Virus record (IMG/VR): IMGVR_UViG_3300025086_000236
Coordinates: 1-24,109 of that record
Source: a virus
Reading direction: 5' to 3' (one strand)
DNA length: 24,109 nucleotides
In this document: piece by piece, positions 1-6,897 of the stretch
Position numbering within the stretch: position 1 is the first letter of the stretch
Layout of the letters: every line of letters starts with the position of its first letter
Position numbers and translations under genes: made by a program
The notes under the pieces: generated by a model
The model's input: the letters and a program-made list of their open reading frames with translations, nothing else
Databases searched by the model: none
Told to the model about the DNA's origin: nothing

Positions 1-1
1 C

Positions 2-412
2 AAATCCTATCTTGAATTTTATAACCAAACATCTACAGCTCAAGAGCTCCAGAATACTCAAATATCTGAGATAAAAAATATAGCTGGAGGTGAAAAAGAG
101 TATGGGGAGATGCTTAGCTGGGCAGTAGAGAATCTAGAGAGTTCAGAGGTAGAAAACTTTAACAAAATTGTTAACTCCAATAACTACATAGCTACTAAGT
201 TTGCAGTTGAAGCCCTCAATGGTCGCTACCGAGGAGAGGTAGGCTATGAGGCTCCACTAGTTACAGGTAAAAATGCAGCTAGTGATGGAGTTAAACCCTA
301 TAGAAGTCAAGCTGAACTAGCTAGAGATATAGCTGATCCTCGATACAGCACTGACCCAGCATTTAGACAAGACATAGAAGAGCGTCTATCTCGTAGTACT
401 GATTTGCTTTGA
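2..412 (+). CDS. 9: Capsid assembly scaffolding protein, T7 gp9-like (3' part)
   Basis: The reading frame is open from base 2, so the start lies upstream of the window; 136 residues are visible. The first ATG inside (position 110) is internal, because coding continues upstream without a stop (KSYLEFYNQ...). The visible part is charged and helical, with a segment YGEMLSWAVENL, a central EALNGRYRGEVGYE and a disordered-looking tail ending in RLSRSTDLL. This fits the C-terminal region of T7-family scaffolding proteins, which template procapsid assembly through the C-terminus and then leave the shell. Its place before the capsid gene agrees, although in this phage the photosynthesis genes are inserted between the two. 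The assignment rests on remembered family sequence and gene order. Confidence 0.85.
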   Translation, partial: KSYLEFYNQTSTAQELQNTQISEIKNIAGGEKEYGEMLSWAVENLESSEVENFNKIVNSNNYIATKFAVEALNGRYRGEVGYEAPLVTGKNAASDGVKPYRSQAELARDIADPRYSTDPAFRQDIEERLSRSTDLL

Positions 413-417
413 GATAC

Positions 418-450
418 GTGGCGGCCCGAACAGTTCATCGTCACCGCCAC
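418..450 (+). other. Inverted repeat between scaffold gene and hli
   Basis: GTGGCGG (418-424) is exactly complementary to CCGCCAC (444-450) across a 19-nt loop. The loop holds a small palindrome, GAACAGTTC (428-436). It starts 5 nt after the scaffold stop and ends about 20 nt before the hli start, and it is much more GC-rich than its surroundings. No U-tract follows, so it is not a textbook terminator. It may be an RNA processing or stability element marking the border of the photosynthesis cassette. Confidence 0.4.
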
Positions 451-471
451 CTCGAAACAATTTAAGTACTA

Positions 472-648
472 ATGAACGATACAGAAATCATTGCATTAGA
501 ACCTCCTATTGAAATCATGAACCAAGAAGAAGAAAACTTCATCATGCACAGTGCTGAAGAGCTCAATGGTCGTCTAGCAATGCTAGGTGTAATGGCAGCT
601 CTCGGTGCTTATGTAACAACTGGTCAAATTATCCCTGGAATTTTCTAA
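472..648 (+). CDS. hli: High-light-inducible protein (Hli/Scp), phage type
   Basis: This is a 58-residue single-helix member of the chlorophyll a/b-binding-like family. Residues 29-39 carry the signature ExxNGRxAMxG (EELNGRLAMLG), followed by one hydrophobic helix (about 36-50) and the tail GQIIPGIF usual in phage-borne Hli proteins. Known host homologues sit in the thylakoid membrane, bind chlorophyll and carotenoid, and help protect or assemble photosystem II. Cyanophage copies are thought to maintain photosynthesis during infection. The N-terminal 25 residues are acidic and poorly conserved. The start ATG has no clear Shine-Dalgarno; internal ATGs at residues 16 and 25 are possible alternatives. 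The stop overlaps the next start (TAATG), so translation is probably coupled to the following gene. Confidence 0.93.
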   Translation: MNDTEIIALEPPIEIMNQEEENFIMHSAEELNGRLAMLGVMAALGAYVTTGQIIPGIF

Positions 649-1004
649 TGAAAAAAATAGCAACATTAATCACAGCATCCTTAATATCTACACCTGCATT
701 CGCAGGTCCATACCTCAACGTAGAAAGCAATGCTAACTATACTGGCTCTGATTATACTAGTCGAGCTACTGACCTTCATATAGGTTATGAAAACAATATC
801 GGCGACTTGGCTTACTACATACAAGGTGGTAAGACAATTAATGCTGCTGATGGCGTTGATTCAGAGTCTAATTTCTCTGGCAAGCTTGGTGGTTCTGTCT
901 CTGCTACAGATAAACTTGGTGTCTATGGCGAAGTATCTTTCGCACAAGTGGAAGACGCTGACAACAACTACGCTACAAAATTAGGCGTTAAATATTCTTT
1001 TTAA
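648..1004 (+). CDS. Secreted small beta-barrel-like protein, unknown function
   Basis: The protein has 118 residues. Residues 1-19 form a clear Sec signal peptide (basic MKK, hydrophobic core, AFA before Gly20). The mature part has alternating polar/apolar stretches (around PYLNVESNANYTG, HIGYENNIG, LAYYIQGG, YGEVSFAQ, LGVKYSF) and ends in Phe, which is the C-terminal signature of outer-membrane beta-barrels recognised by the BAM machinery. At about 99 mature residues it is short for a barrel, so it may be a small or oligomeric one, or a periplasmic beta protein. It starts on the hli stop codon and ends 4 nt before psbA, inside the photosynthesis cassette. I do not recognise a named family. 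Changing the infected cell's outer membrane is an inference from the signal peptide and strand pattern. Confidence 0.8.
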   Translation: MKKIATLITASLISTPAFAGPYLNVESNANYTGSDYTSRATDLHIGYENNIGDLAYYIQGGKTINAADGVDSESNFSGKLGGSVSATDKLGVYGEVSFAQVEDADNNYATKLGVKYSF

Positions 1005-1008
1005 ATAA

Positions 1009-2064
1009 ATGACTACAGCCACACTAACGAAAAATCCTACTAACTGGGAGAGTTTATGTGACTGGGTTACGAGTACTGACAACCGCCTCTACGTGGGGTG
1101 GTTTGGTGTACTTATGATTCCTGCACTTTTAACAGCTACTACTTGCTTTATTATAGCTTTCATAGCAGCTCCTCCAGTTGACATAGATGGAATACGTGAA
1201 CCCGTAGCTGGCTCTCTTCTCTATGGAAACAACATCATATCAGGGGCAGTCGTCCCATCATCTAACGCAATCGGTCTTCACTTCTACCCAATCTGGGAAG
1301 CTGCAACCCTCGACGAGTGGTTGTATAACGGAGGACCATATCAACTTACTGTGTTCCACTTTCTCATCGGTATCTCAGCTTACCTGGGACGCCAATGGGA
1401 ATTGTCTTATCGATTAGGAATGAGACCTTGGATATGTGTAGCTTATTCAGCACCCGTCGCTGCATCATTTGCAGTCTTTTTAGTTTACCCATTCGGACAA
1501 GGGAGTTTTAGTGATGGTATGCCTCTTGGTATTTCTGGCACTTTTAATTTCATGTTCGTATTCCAAGCCGAACACAATATCCTTATGCATCCGTTCCACA
1601 TGCTCGGTGTTGCTGGGGTATTCGGTGGAGCTCTTTTCGCTGCTATGCATGGAAGTCTTGTTACTTCTTCGCTTATCCGTGAGACGACTGGCTTAATTTC
1701 ACAGAACTATGGATATAAATTCGGCCAAGAAGAAGAAACGTATAATATTGTTGCGGCTCATGGATACTTTGGGAGACTTATCTTTCAGTATGCCAGCTTT
1801 AATAATAGCCGTAGCTTACATTTTTTTCTTGCTACTTTCCCCGTCGTTTGCATTTGGCTTACCTCTATGGGAATCTCCACTATGGCTTTTAATCTCAACG
1901 GCTTTAACTTTAATCAGTCCGTCGTTGATGCCAGCGGAAGAACAGTCCCAACTTGGGCTGATGTCCTTAACAGGGCTGACTTAGGTATGGAGGTAATGCA
2001 CGAGAGAAACGCTCATAACTTCCCATTAGATTTAGCCGCTACAGAAATAACAACAAATGCCTAA
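1009..2064 (+). CDS. psbA: Photosystem II D1 protein (PsbA)
   Basis: This is a complete, uninterrupted D1 of 351 residues. D1 is the PSII reaction-centre subunit that holds P680, Tyr-Z, the QB site and most ligands of the Mn4CaO5 cluster. Numbering runs one below the canonical scheme. Visible residues are Tyr160 (Tyr-Z), Asp169, Glu188, His189, His197 (P680 ligand), His214 and His271 (non-haem iron), His251 and Ser263 (QB/herbicide pocket), and His331, Glu332, His336, Asp341 and Ala343 (cluster and processed C-terminus). The CtpA-cleaved extension after Ala343 is only 8 residues; typical cyanobacterial D1 has about 16. All key residues are kept, so the protein should be functional. It begins 4 nt after the preceding gene without a clear Shine-Dalgarno. 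Its last 8 nt overlap a microORF. Confidence 0.98.
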   Translation: MTTATLTKNPTNWESLCDWVTSTDNRLYVGWFGVLMIPALLTATTCFIIAFIAAPPVDIDGIREPVAGSLLYGNNIISGAVVPSSNAIGLHFYPIWEAATLDEWLYNGGPYQLTVFHFLIGISAYLGRQWELSYRLGMRPWICVAYSAPVAASFAVFLVYPFGQGSFSDGMPLGISGTFNFMFVFQAEHNILMHPFHMLGVAGVFGGALFAAMHGSLVTSSLIRETTGLISQNYGYKFGQEEETYNIVAAHGYFGRLIFQYASFNNSRSLHFFLATFPVVCIWLTSMGISTMAFNLNGFNFNQSVVDASGRTVPTWADVLNRADLGMEVMHERNAHNFPLDLAATEITTNA

Positions 2065-2119
2065 AGGAAAAGGATACGGACCACTTTCTAAAAAGAAAGG
2101 CGGTAAGAAGAAAAAATAG
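2057..2119 (+). CDS. Lysine-rich 20-residue microORF after psbA
   Basis: This ATG-started ORF encodes [20 protein letters not shown] and overlaps the last 8 nt of psbA in another frame. It would be extremely basic (nine Lys, no acidic residues), which suggests nucleic-acid or ribosome binding if it is made. I recall short MPKGKG-type peptides from other marine cyanophages, but cannot verify that here. There is no obvious Shine-Dalgarno, so translation would depend on coupling to psbA. The end of the ORF is a run of six A (2111-2116) just before TAG. A +1 slip there would continue as [16 protein letters not shown] to a stop at about 2169, which looks more protein-like than chance. Confidence 0.5.
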   Translation: MPKGKGYGPLSKKKGGKKKK

Positions 2120-2152
2120 ACGAGCTTACGTTTATCCTTATGGGACGCATGA

Positions 2153-2180
2153 AGCTAATCCATGAAACGGGGGATTAGTT
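2153..2180 (+). terminator. Hairpin downstream of psbA (possible terminator or processing site)
   Basis: CTAATCC (2155-2161) pairs perfectly with GGATTAG (2172-2178). G2154-T2179 and A2153-T2180 extend the stem to 9 bp with a 10-nt loop. Only a weak T-rich stretch (TTATTCTT) follows, so termination would be partial at best. It separates the photosynthesis cassette from the capsid leader. Confidence 0.35.
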
Positions 2181-2193
2181 ATTCTTAAGAGAA

Positions 2194-2298
2194 ATGCCTC
2201 TAGTAGAATTACAAGCTCGTGTTAAAGAACAGAAAGACTTCAAAAGAGAAGTCAAACTCAAGTATCGTGGTGTGACATATTACACCACTAAACAATAA
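2194..2298 (+). CDS. 34-residue protein with a KLKYRGVTYY motif
   Basis: The ORF runs from ATG 2194 to TAA 2298 and encodes 34 residues: a charged helix (residues 4-20, VELQARVKEQKDFKREV) followed by KLKYRGVTYYTTKQ. The KLxYRGVxY segment resembles the start of the cyanobacterial DUF4278 family as I remember it, whose members begin with a Lys-Leu-x-Tyr-Arg-Gly motif. The similarity is short and its function unknown. It lies between two hairpins in the space before the capsid gene. AAGAGAA just upstream is a poor ribosome site. It could be a real small protein carried with the photosynthesis genes, or part of a structured leader. Confidence 0.5.
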   Translation: MPLVELQARVKEQKDFKREVKLKYRGVTYYTTKQ

Positions 2299-2301
2299 AA
2301 G

Positions 2302-2334
2302 GGAGGGGAGCACCTCAGAGTAGGACTCCCCTTT
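2302..2334 (+). terminator. GC-rich hairpin before the capsid gene
   Basis: AGGGGAG (2304-2310) pairs with CTCCCCT (2326-2332). G-T pairs extend the base, the loop is 15 nt, and TTTCATT follows. It begins 4 nt after the stop of the 34-residue ORF. The stem is strong for this AT-rich genome. It may be an attenuating terminator or an RNA cleavage and stabilising site that sets the 5' end of the capsid mRNA. Confidence 0.45.
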
Positions 2335-2494
2335 CATTAGCCCCATCGGAGGCTTCGTATCTGATACCTTGCAAGGGAATTTTAGTTCTAAAGAAATAAT
2401 CAGAATAGGAGTAAGCCCTCTGCGGAGGATAACTTTCACTGAAAAGGATTTGATCAAGAACGATTAAACATATCTTTCTCTTATTTAAAGTAAA
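2335..2494 (+). promoter_or_regulatory. Capsid gene leader region with palindromes
   Basis: This 160-nt stretch lies directly upstream of the most highly expressed structural gene. It holds two adjoining palindromes, GTATCTGATAC (2357-2367) and CCTTGCAAGG (2367-2376), and a short CCTC/GAGG stem (2417-2428) that includes a strong but unused GGAGG. No bacterial -35/-10 pair or T7-type promoter is recognisable by eye. One forward frame is open from about 2324 to 2467 but has no ATG. A regulatory or promoter role is inferred from position, because T7 has its strongest late promoter (phi10) here. Confidence 0.3.
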
Positions 2495-3481
2495 GTGACT
2501 AATATAAGTAGTCTACACCGCCCCAATGCGGTGAACGGCAGCCAGTCAAATGCGTTTGCCGATAAATATTCAACAGCTCTTAAGCTATTCTCTGGGGAGG
2601 TTTTCACAGCCTTCAATGCAGCGTCTATATTTAAAGGGCTAGTCCGTAGTTATACACTACGAGGCGGAAAATCAAAACAATTTTTACTAACGGGTACGCT
2701 CAGCGCGGGTTTTCATACGCCAGGCACCCCCATACTCGGGGACACCTCACTCAAGGCTAATGAGAAAACTATCAATGCAGATGACCTACTTGTAAGTAGC
2801 CAATTTGTGTATAGCCTTGATGAATTACTTTCGCAGTACTCGACCAGATCTGAAGTAAGTAAGCAGATCGGTGAAGCTTTAGCAAAATTCTATGACCTTA
2901 GAATTGCTAGAAAGCTTGACATGGCATCCAGAGAAGCATCAGTAGTAACTGGTGAGCCTGGAGGCTTTGAAGTATCAATTGGTTCATCTAACCAGTACAA
3001 CGCTCAGAAGATCGTAGACGGTCTATTTGAAGCAGCTGCTGTATTAGACGAGCGCTCAGCTCCCCAGGAGGGACGTGTCTGCATTTTAAATCCAAGGCAA
3101 TACCTAGGACTTATAAGTGCCGTAGATACAAACATCCTCAACAGAGAACTTGGTGCATCTCAAGGAGACATCAACTCTGGTAAAGGTTTATATAGCATTG
3201 CTGGAATACGTCTATATAAATCAAACAATCTTCCATTTATGGCTGCTTACAACTCAGCTGTTACTGGTGAGAACAACGACTATGCAGATGCAAATGCTAC
3301 CTGCTGTGGCCTTGTCTTCCAAAGAGAAGCCGCTGGAGTTGTTGAAACTCTTGGACCATCCATCGAAACTACAAGTGGAGATTTCGGGGTTCAGTACCAA
3401 GGAGATTTAGTTGTAGGAAAGCTCAGCATGGGTGTCGGATCTCTCCGTACTTCTGTAGCTGGTTCTCTACAAGCTCAATAA
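2495..3481 (+). CDS. 10: Major capsid protein, T7 gp10-like
   Basis: The protein has 328 residues, slightly shorter than T7 gp10A (345), and has the HK97 fold known for this family. Typical stretches are the N-terminal NAFADKYSTALKLFSGEVF, the FLLTGTLSAGFHTPGTP region, the helix with FYDLRIARKLDMASR, and NPRQYLGLI. The only possible start is GTG at 2495, since an in-frame stop (TAA 2486-2488) lies just upstream and no ATG follows until deep inside conserved sequence. There is no clear Shine-Dalgarno for that start, which is odd for the main capsid gene and suggests a leader-dependent mechanism. The first 70 bases are more GC-rich than the rest. No 10A/10B-style frameshift extension is evident. 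Confidence 0.97.
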   Translation: MTNISSLHRPNAVNGSQSNAFADKYSTALKLFSGEVFTAFNAASIFKGLVRSYTLRGGKSKQFLLTGTLSAGFHTPGTPILGDTSLKANEKTINADDLLVSSQFVYSLDELLSQYSTRSEVSKQIGEALAKFYDLRIARKLDMASREASVVTGEPGGFEVSIGSSNQYNAQKIVDGLFEAAAVLDERSAPQEGRVCILNPRQYLGLISAVDTNILNRELGASQGDINSGKGLYSIAGIRLYKSNNLPFMAAYNSAVTGENNDYADANATCCGLVFQREAAGVVETLGPSIETTSGDFGVQYQGDLVVGKLSMGVGSLRTSVAGSLQAQ

Positions 3482-3488
3482 TATTTAT

Positions 3489-3515
3489 GCCCTTGGAGCT
3501 TCGGCTCCTCGGGGC
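3489..3515 (+). terminator. Hairpin after capsid gene (Tphi-position terminator)
   Basis: GGAGC (3495-3499) and GCTCC (3504-3508) close a TTCG tetraloop. GCCC (3489-3492) pairs with GGGC (3512-3515) below a small internal mismatch. The hairpin lies 8 nt after the capsid stop, where T7 has its main late terminator Tphi between genes 10 and 11. A strong U-tract is missing (CTTACCATTCC follows), so it may allow partial readthrough or protect the 3' end of the capsid mRNA. Confidence 0.6.
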
Positions 3516-3536
3516 TTACCATTCCCTAGAAAATAA

Positions 3537-4148
3537 ATGGCCTTTAAGCTTACAAAATTATCCGCCGTAAATATAATCCTATCAAACATAGGACAAGCAC
3601 CTCTTGCAAGTCTTACGACTTCCAATCCCTTAGCTACTCTTGCTACAAGCATGATAGATGAGGTAAACCATAACCTCCAGTCTGAGGGTTGGGTGTTTAA
3701 TACTGAGCAAGATTATCCTTTCGTTCCAAATACAAATAAAATTATTGAGATACCAGCTAATGTTTTGTCATTAGATAAGGTTGAATGGTCAACCATTGAG
3801 CCAATTATTAGAAAGCCAGCTGGAGCGTCTAATCAACAACTTTATGATAAAAGGAATCATACATATACATTTGATGAAACCCAATACTTGAAAGTAATTT
3901 GGTACTTTGAATTTGAAGATCTACCCGAAGTCTTTAAGCAATACATCACTATTAGAGCGGCAAACTTATTTGCTAATAGAGCTGTAGGTTCCAACGAAGT
4001 AGTTAAGTACTCTGAAAATGAAGAGGCTAATGCTAGAGCTGCAGTAATGGAATACGAAACTCAACAGGGGGATTACAACATATTCAATGATTCAGCAGGT
4101 GGAAAAGAATTTCAATCATACCTACCTTATAACGCTATTAAGAGATAA
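3537..4148 (+). CDS. 11: Tail tubular protein A, T7 gp11-like
   Basis: The protein has 203 residues, close to T7 gp11 (196). Gp11 forms a dodecameric ring under the portal that adapts the head to the tail nozzle. The family pattern is visible: an N-terminal helix with AVNIILSNIGQAPL, then DEVNHNLQSEGWVFNTEQDYPF, the strand motif YDKRNHTYTF, and FEDLPEVFKQYITIRAA leading into C-terminal helices. It follows the terminator hairpin and sits 2 nt before gp12. ATG 3537 is the first start after the hairpin and matches the family N-terminus. Confidence 0.95.
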   Translation: MAFKLTKLSAVNIILSNIGQAPLASLTTSNPLATLATSMIDEVNHNLQSEGWVFNTEQDYPFVPNTNKIIEIPANVLSLDKVEWSTIEPIIRKPAGASNQQLYDKRNHTYTFDETQYLKVIWYFEFEDLPEVFKQYITIRAANLFANRAVGSNEVVKYSENEEANARAAVMEYETQQGDYNIFNDSAGGKEFQSYLPYNAIKR

Positions 4149-4150
4149 AC

Positions 4151-6895
4151 ATGGCTGCAGTTTCACAGACAATACCTAATTTGTTAGGTGGGGTTAGTCA
4201 GCAACCAGATCCAATCAAACTACCTGGACAAGTTAGAGAGGCAGTTAATACTTATTTAGATCCTACATTTGGATGTAAGAAAAGACCCCCTACAGAGTTT
4301 GTAGGATTACTTGCTAACAACGTCCCAACAGATGCAAAATGGTTCCCTATCTTTAGGGATAATAATGAGAAGTATATAGTTGCTATCTACAAATCAGGTA
4401 GTCCTGCAGTTATTACTGTTAAAGCTTGGGATGCAACAACAGGAGCCACTCGTGCAGTAACAGTTGACGCTAGTGCTCAGACCTATCTTGATACCACAGA
4501 CTTAAATAGTCTTCATACATTATCTCTTTCTGACTATACATTAATTTCTAATAGTCAAAGGGATGTCAGCATGAACCAAGTTCAACTGACAACTACTAAA
4601 GAAGAAGCCCTAGTCGTTATTAATTCAGTTGCTTATAACACTACTTACTCTATTGATATAAATAGAGATGGTAATACAGCACAAACCATAGTCTATAGCG
4701 CATCAGAGTTAGAGATTACTCCTGGTTCTTATGAGGTGGCTGATGGTGGTGGATGTTCTCAGCACTCAGCTGGAGACCATACTTCCTCTGCTACAGGTAA
4801 AACAGGACTTCAATATCGAATTAATAACCAATGTGCTGCCTATTATGATGAAGAATCTAATGCTTATATCTCCAGATATAACGCTAAGGTTATTCTTAAA
4901 AATGGTGGTGTTGGTTGGAGAGTAGGAGATACAGTCACAGCAACTGAAGATGGTAAAACATTTACTATTCGAGTTAGTAAAGAGAAGTTTGAATATACCT
5001 ATGCAAGTGATGGAATAGCTACCTTCACAACCCCTAGTAATGCCAGCTCAGGTACGTTAACGATAGGTGACATTATCACCAATCTAAAGAATGCAGTTAA
5101 TGCTTTATCTAATTATACCTGCGATAGTATTGGTAATGTTTTAAGAATTAAAAGAAGCGATACCAGATCATTCAACGTAGCTGTGCGTGGTGGTACTACC
5201 AATATGGCTATGACCGTAGTAAAAGATACGGCCAATGACATTACAGAATTACCATTCCAATGTTTCCCAGACTTCCAGTGCAAAGTAAATAATACTGCTG
5301 ATAGTGAGTCAGATGATTACTATGTCAAGTTTGTCCCAGATGCTGCAGGTATCCCTGGAGCTGGATCATGGGAGGAAACAGTTAAGCCAGGAATAGAAAC
5401 AGGTCTGAACTCCTCAACAATGCCTCATGCCTTAGTCAGACAGGCTAATGGTACCTTTACGCTTGGACCCCTTAATAGTTCATCAGCATTTGGAGGCTGG
5501 GCTAGTAAGGGAGTAGGAGATGAAGCTAGTAACCCCAACCCATCTTTTGTAGATCAAGGTATAGCTAATATGTTCTTCTTTGGAAACCGTCTTGGATTCC
5601 TAAGTGAGGACGCAGTAATCCTTAGTCAGCCTGGAGACTACTTTAACTTCTTCCAGACATCAGCTATTACTGTTAGTGATTCTGACCCCATAGATTTAAC
5701 AGCTTCTTCTACCAGACCAGCAATACTTCAATCAGCTGTAGGTACCCCAAAAGGTTTAGTGTTATTTGCTGAGAATGCTCAGTTTCTAATGGCATCTCAA
5801 GATGTAGCCTTTGGACCTTCAACAGTAAAATTAACTGAGATTTCTTCTTATGCATATAGGTCAATAACCGAGCCTCAAAGTACTGGTGTTAGTGTCATGT
5901 TCGTAACTGAGGCAGATACTTACTCTAAGATTCTAGAGATGGCTGTGGACTCTGTAGATAACAGACCAACAGTTGCTGATAACACAAGAATAATTCCAGA
6001 ATATATTCCTCCAGCTTTAAAATGGGCAACCAATAGTCCAAATAATAGTTTGCTCTTTTGGGGTGATAATACAAACACTGTATATAACTTTAAATTCTTT
6101 AACCAAGGAAGAGAAAGACAGATAGCAGGTTGGAGTAAATGGACGTTCCCTACATCCGTTAGGATGATGGGCTTTGATAATGACACCGCTTATATAGTTT
6201 GTTTTGATGGTACAAATTCTATTCTCCTTAAAATGGAGTTGCTGGATGATCCAGAGACAGCTCCAATCACAACTACATTTAATAGTAAATTTCTTCCAAG
6301 ATTAGACTTTATTCACTATAAAGCAGATGTTACTACTAGTGTTTCTGGTTCTAATACCAAAATATACTTTCCAGCTGGAGGGTTTATAACGGGTGCTACT
6401 CCTGTATTTATTATCACTAGTGGTAGTGATGCAGGTTATTTCTTAAGGCCAAGCATTCAAACAGATAGCGGAGGAAAATATATAACAGTTGCCACTTCAT
6501 TAACAACAGCAAATTATGTTATTGGATTGCAATACAGAATGAGCGTATCTTTACCATCATTCTATGTAACTAATGAAGGGAGAGCTGACAGAATAGATAA
6601 CCCAGTTGTAGAAATGCTGAGATTAGATCTCTACTACTCTGGTAGGTATCAAGTAGAAATTGAAAGATTAGGATATACAAACTGGACCCATGATATAGAT
6701 ATTGCTCAAGCAAATTTATACCTAGCAAACAAGCCTGCAATAGCTGAAGTCATAACTAAAGATGTACCAATTTTCTGTTTAGGGAAAGATGCCAAAGCAA
6801 GTATCTATGCAGACGATCCAACCCCAGCATCTATTACTAGTTATTCATGGCAGGGTCATTACAACAAACGAGACGTAATCCAACTTAAAGGATAA
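4151..6895 (+). CDS. 12: Tail tubular protein B (nozzle), T7 gp12-like
   Basis: The protein has 914 residues against 794 in T7. Six copies of gp12 form the tail nozzle that closes the tube and carries the fibres. The N-terminus (QTIPNLLGGVSQQPDPIKLPGQ, split as read here into two stretches, followed by NTYLDPTFGCKKRPP) is diagnostic for the family. So is the middle region with MFFFGNRLGFLSEDAVILSQ and GDYFNFF, which belongs to the beta-propeller. Around residues 192-300 there is extra sequence with a Cys/His-containing start (GGGCSQHSAGDH) and a small beta domain (GDTVTATEDGKTFTIRV) that probably explains the greater length. The gene lies 2 nt after gp11 and 2 nt before gp13, indicating one transcription unit. 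Confidence 0.95.
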   Translation: MAAVSQTIPNLLGGVSQQPDPIKLPGQVREAVNTYLDPTFGCKKRPPTEFVGLLANNVPTDAKWFPIFRDNNEKYIVAIYKSGSPAVITVKAWDATTGATRAVTVDASAQTYLDTTDLNSLHTLSLSDYTLISNSQRDVSMNQVQLTTTKEEALVVINSVAYNTTYSIDINRDGNTAQTIVYSASELEITPGSYEVADGGGCSQHSAGDHTSSATGKTGLQYRINNQCAAYYDEESNAYISRYNAKVILKNGGVGWRVGDTVTATEDGKTFTIRVSKEKFEYTYASDGIATFTTPSNASSGTLTIGDIITNLKNAVNALSNYTCDSIGNVLRIKRSDTRSFNVAVRGGTTNMAMTVVKDTANDITELPFQCFPDFQCKVNNTADSESDDYYVKFVPDAAGIPGAGSWEETVKPGIETGLNSSTMPHALVRQANGTFTLGPLNSSSAFGGWASKGVGDEASNPNPSFVDQGIANMFFFGNRLGFLSEDAVILSQPGDYFNFFQTSAITVSDSDPIDLTASSTRPAILQSAVGTPKGLVLFAENAQFLMASQDVAFGPSTVKLTEISSYAYRSITEPQSTGVSVMFVTEADTYSKILEMAVDSVDNRPTVADNTRIIPEYIPPALKWATNSPNNSLLFWGDNTNTVYNFKFFNQGRERQIAGWSKWTFPTSVRMMGFDNDTAYIVCFDGTNSILLKMELLDDPETAPITTTFNSKFLPRLDFIHYKADVTTSVSGSNTKIYFPAGGFITGATPVFIITSGSDAGYFLRPSIQTDSGGKYITVATSLTTANYVIGLQYRMSVSLPSFYVTNEGRADRIDNPVVEMLRLDLYYSGRYQVEIERLGYTNWTHDIDIAQANLYLANKPAIAEVITKDVPIFCLGKDAKASIYADDPTPASITSYSWQGHYNKRDVIQLKG

Positions 6896-6897
6896 GA

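Noticed and set aside
1511-1984. Overlapping forward ORFs within psbA (61 and 91 residues)
   Set aside because: psbA frame is fully constrained and conserved; these frames have no ribosome site and hydrophobic products expected from out-of-frame reading of membrane helices.
2209-2457. Reverse-strand ORF of 82 residues across the capsid leader
   Set aside because: It runs antisense through the 34-residue ORF and the hairpins. Every supported gene here is on the + strand, and the product shows no recognisable pattern.
2324-2467. Open forward frame of about 47 codons before the capsid gene (FISPIGGFVSDTLQGNF...)
   Set aside because: It has no ATG or GTG start and no usable ribosome site, and it overlaps a hairpin and palindromes. 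Stop-free length alone is too short to claim a gene.
2491-3481. A T7 10A/10B-type programmed frameshift in the capsid gene
   Set aside because: No slippery run with a long downstream open frame was found near the capsid stop; the terminator hairpin follows within 8 nt.
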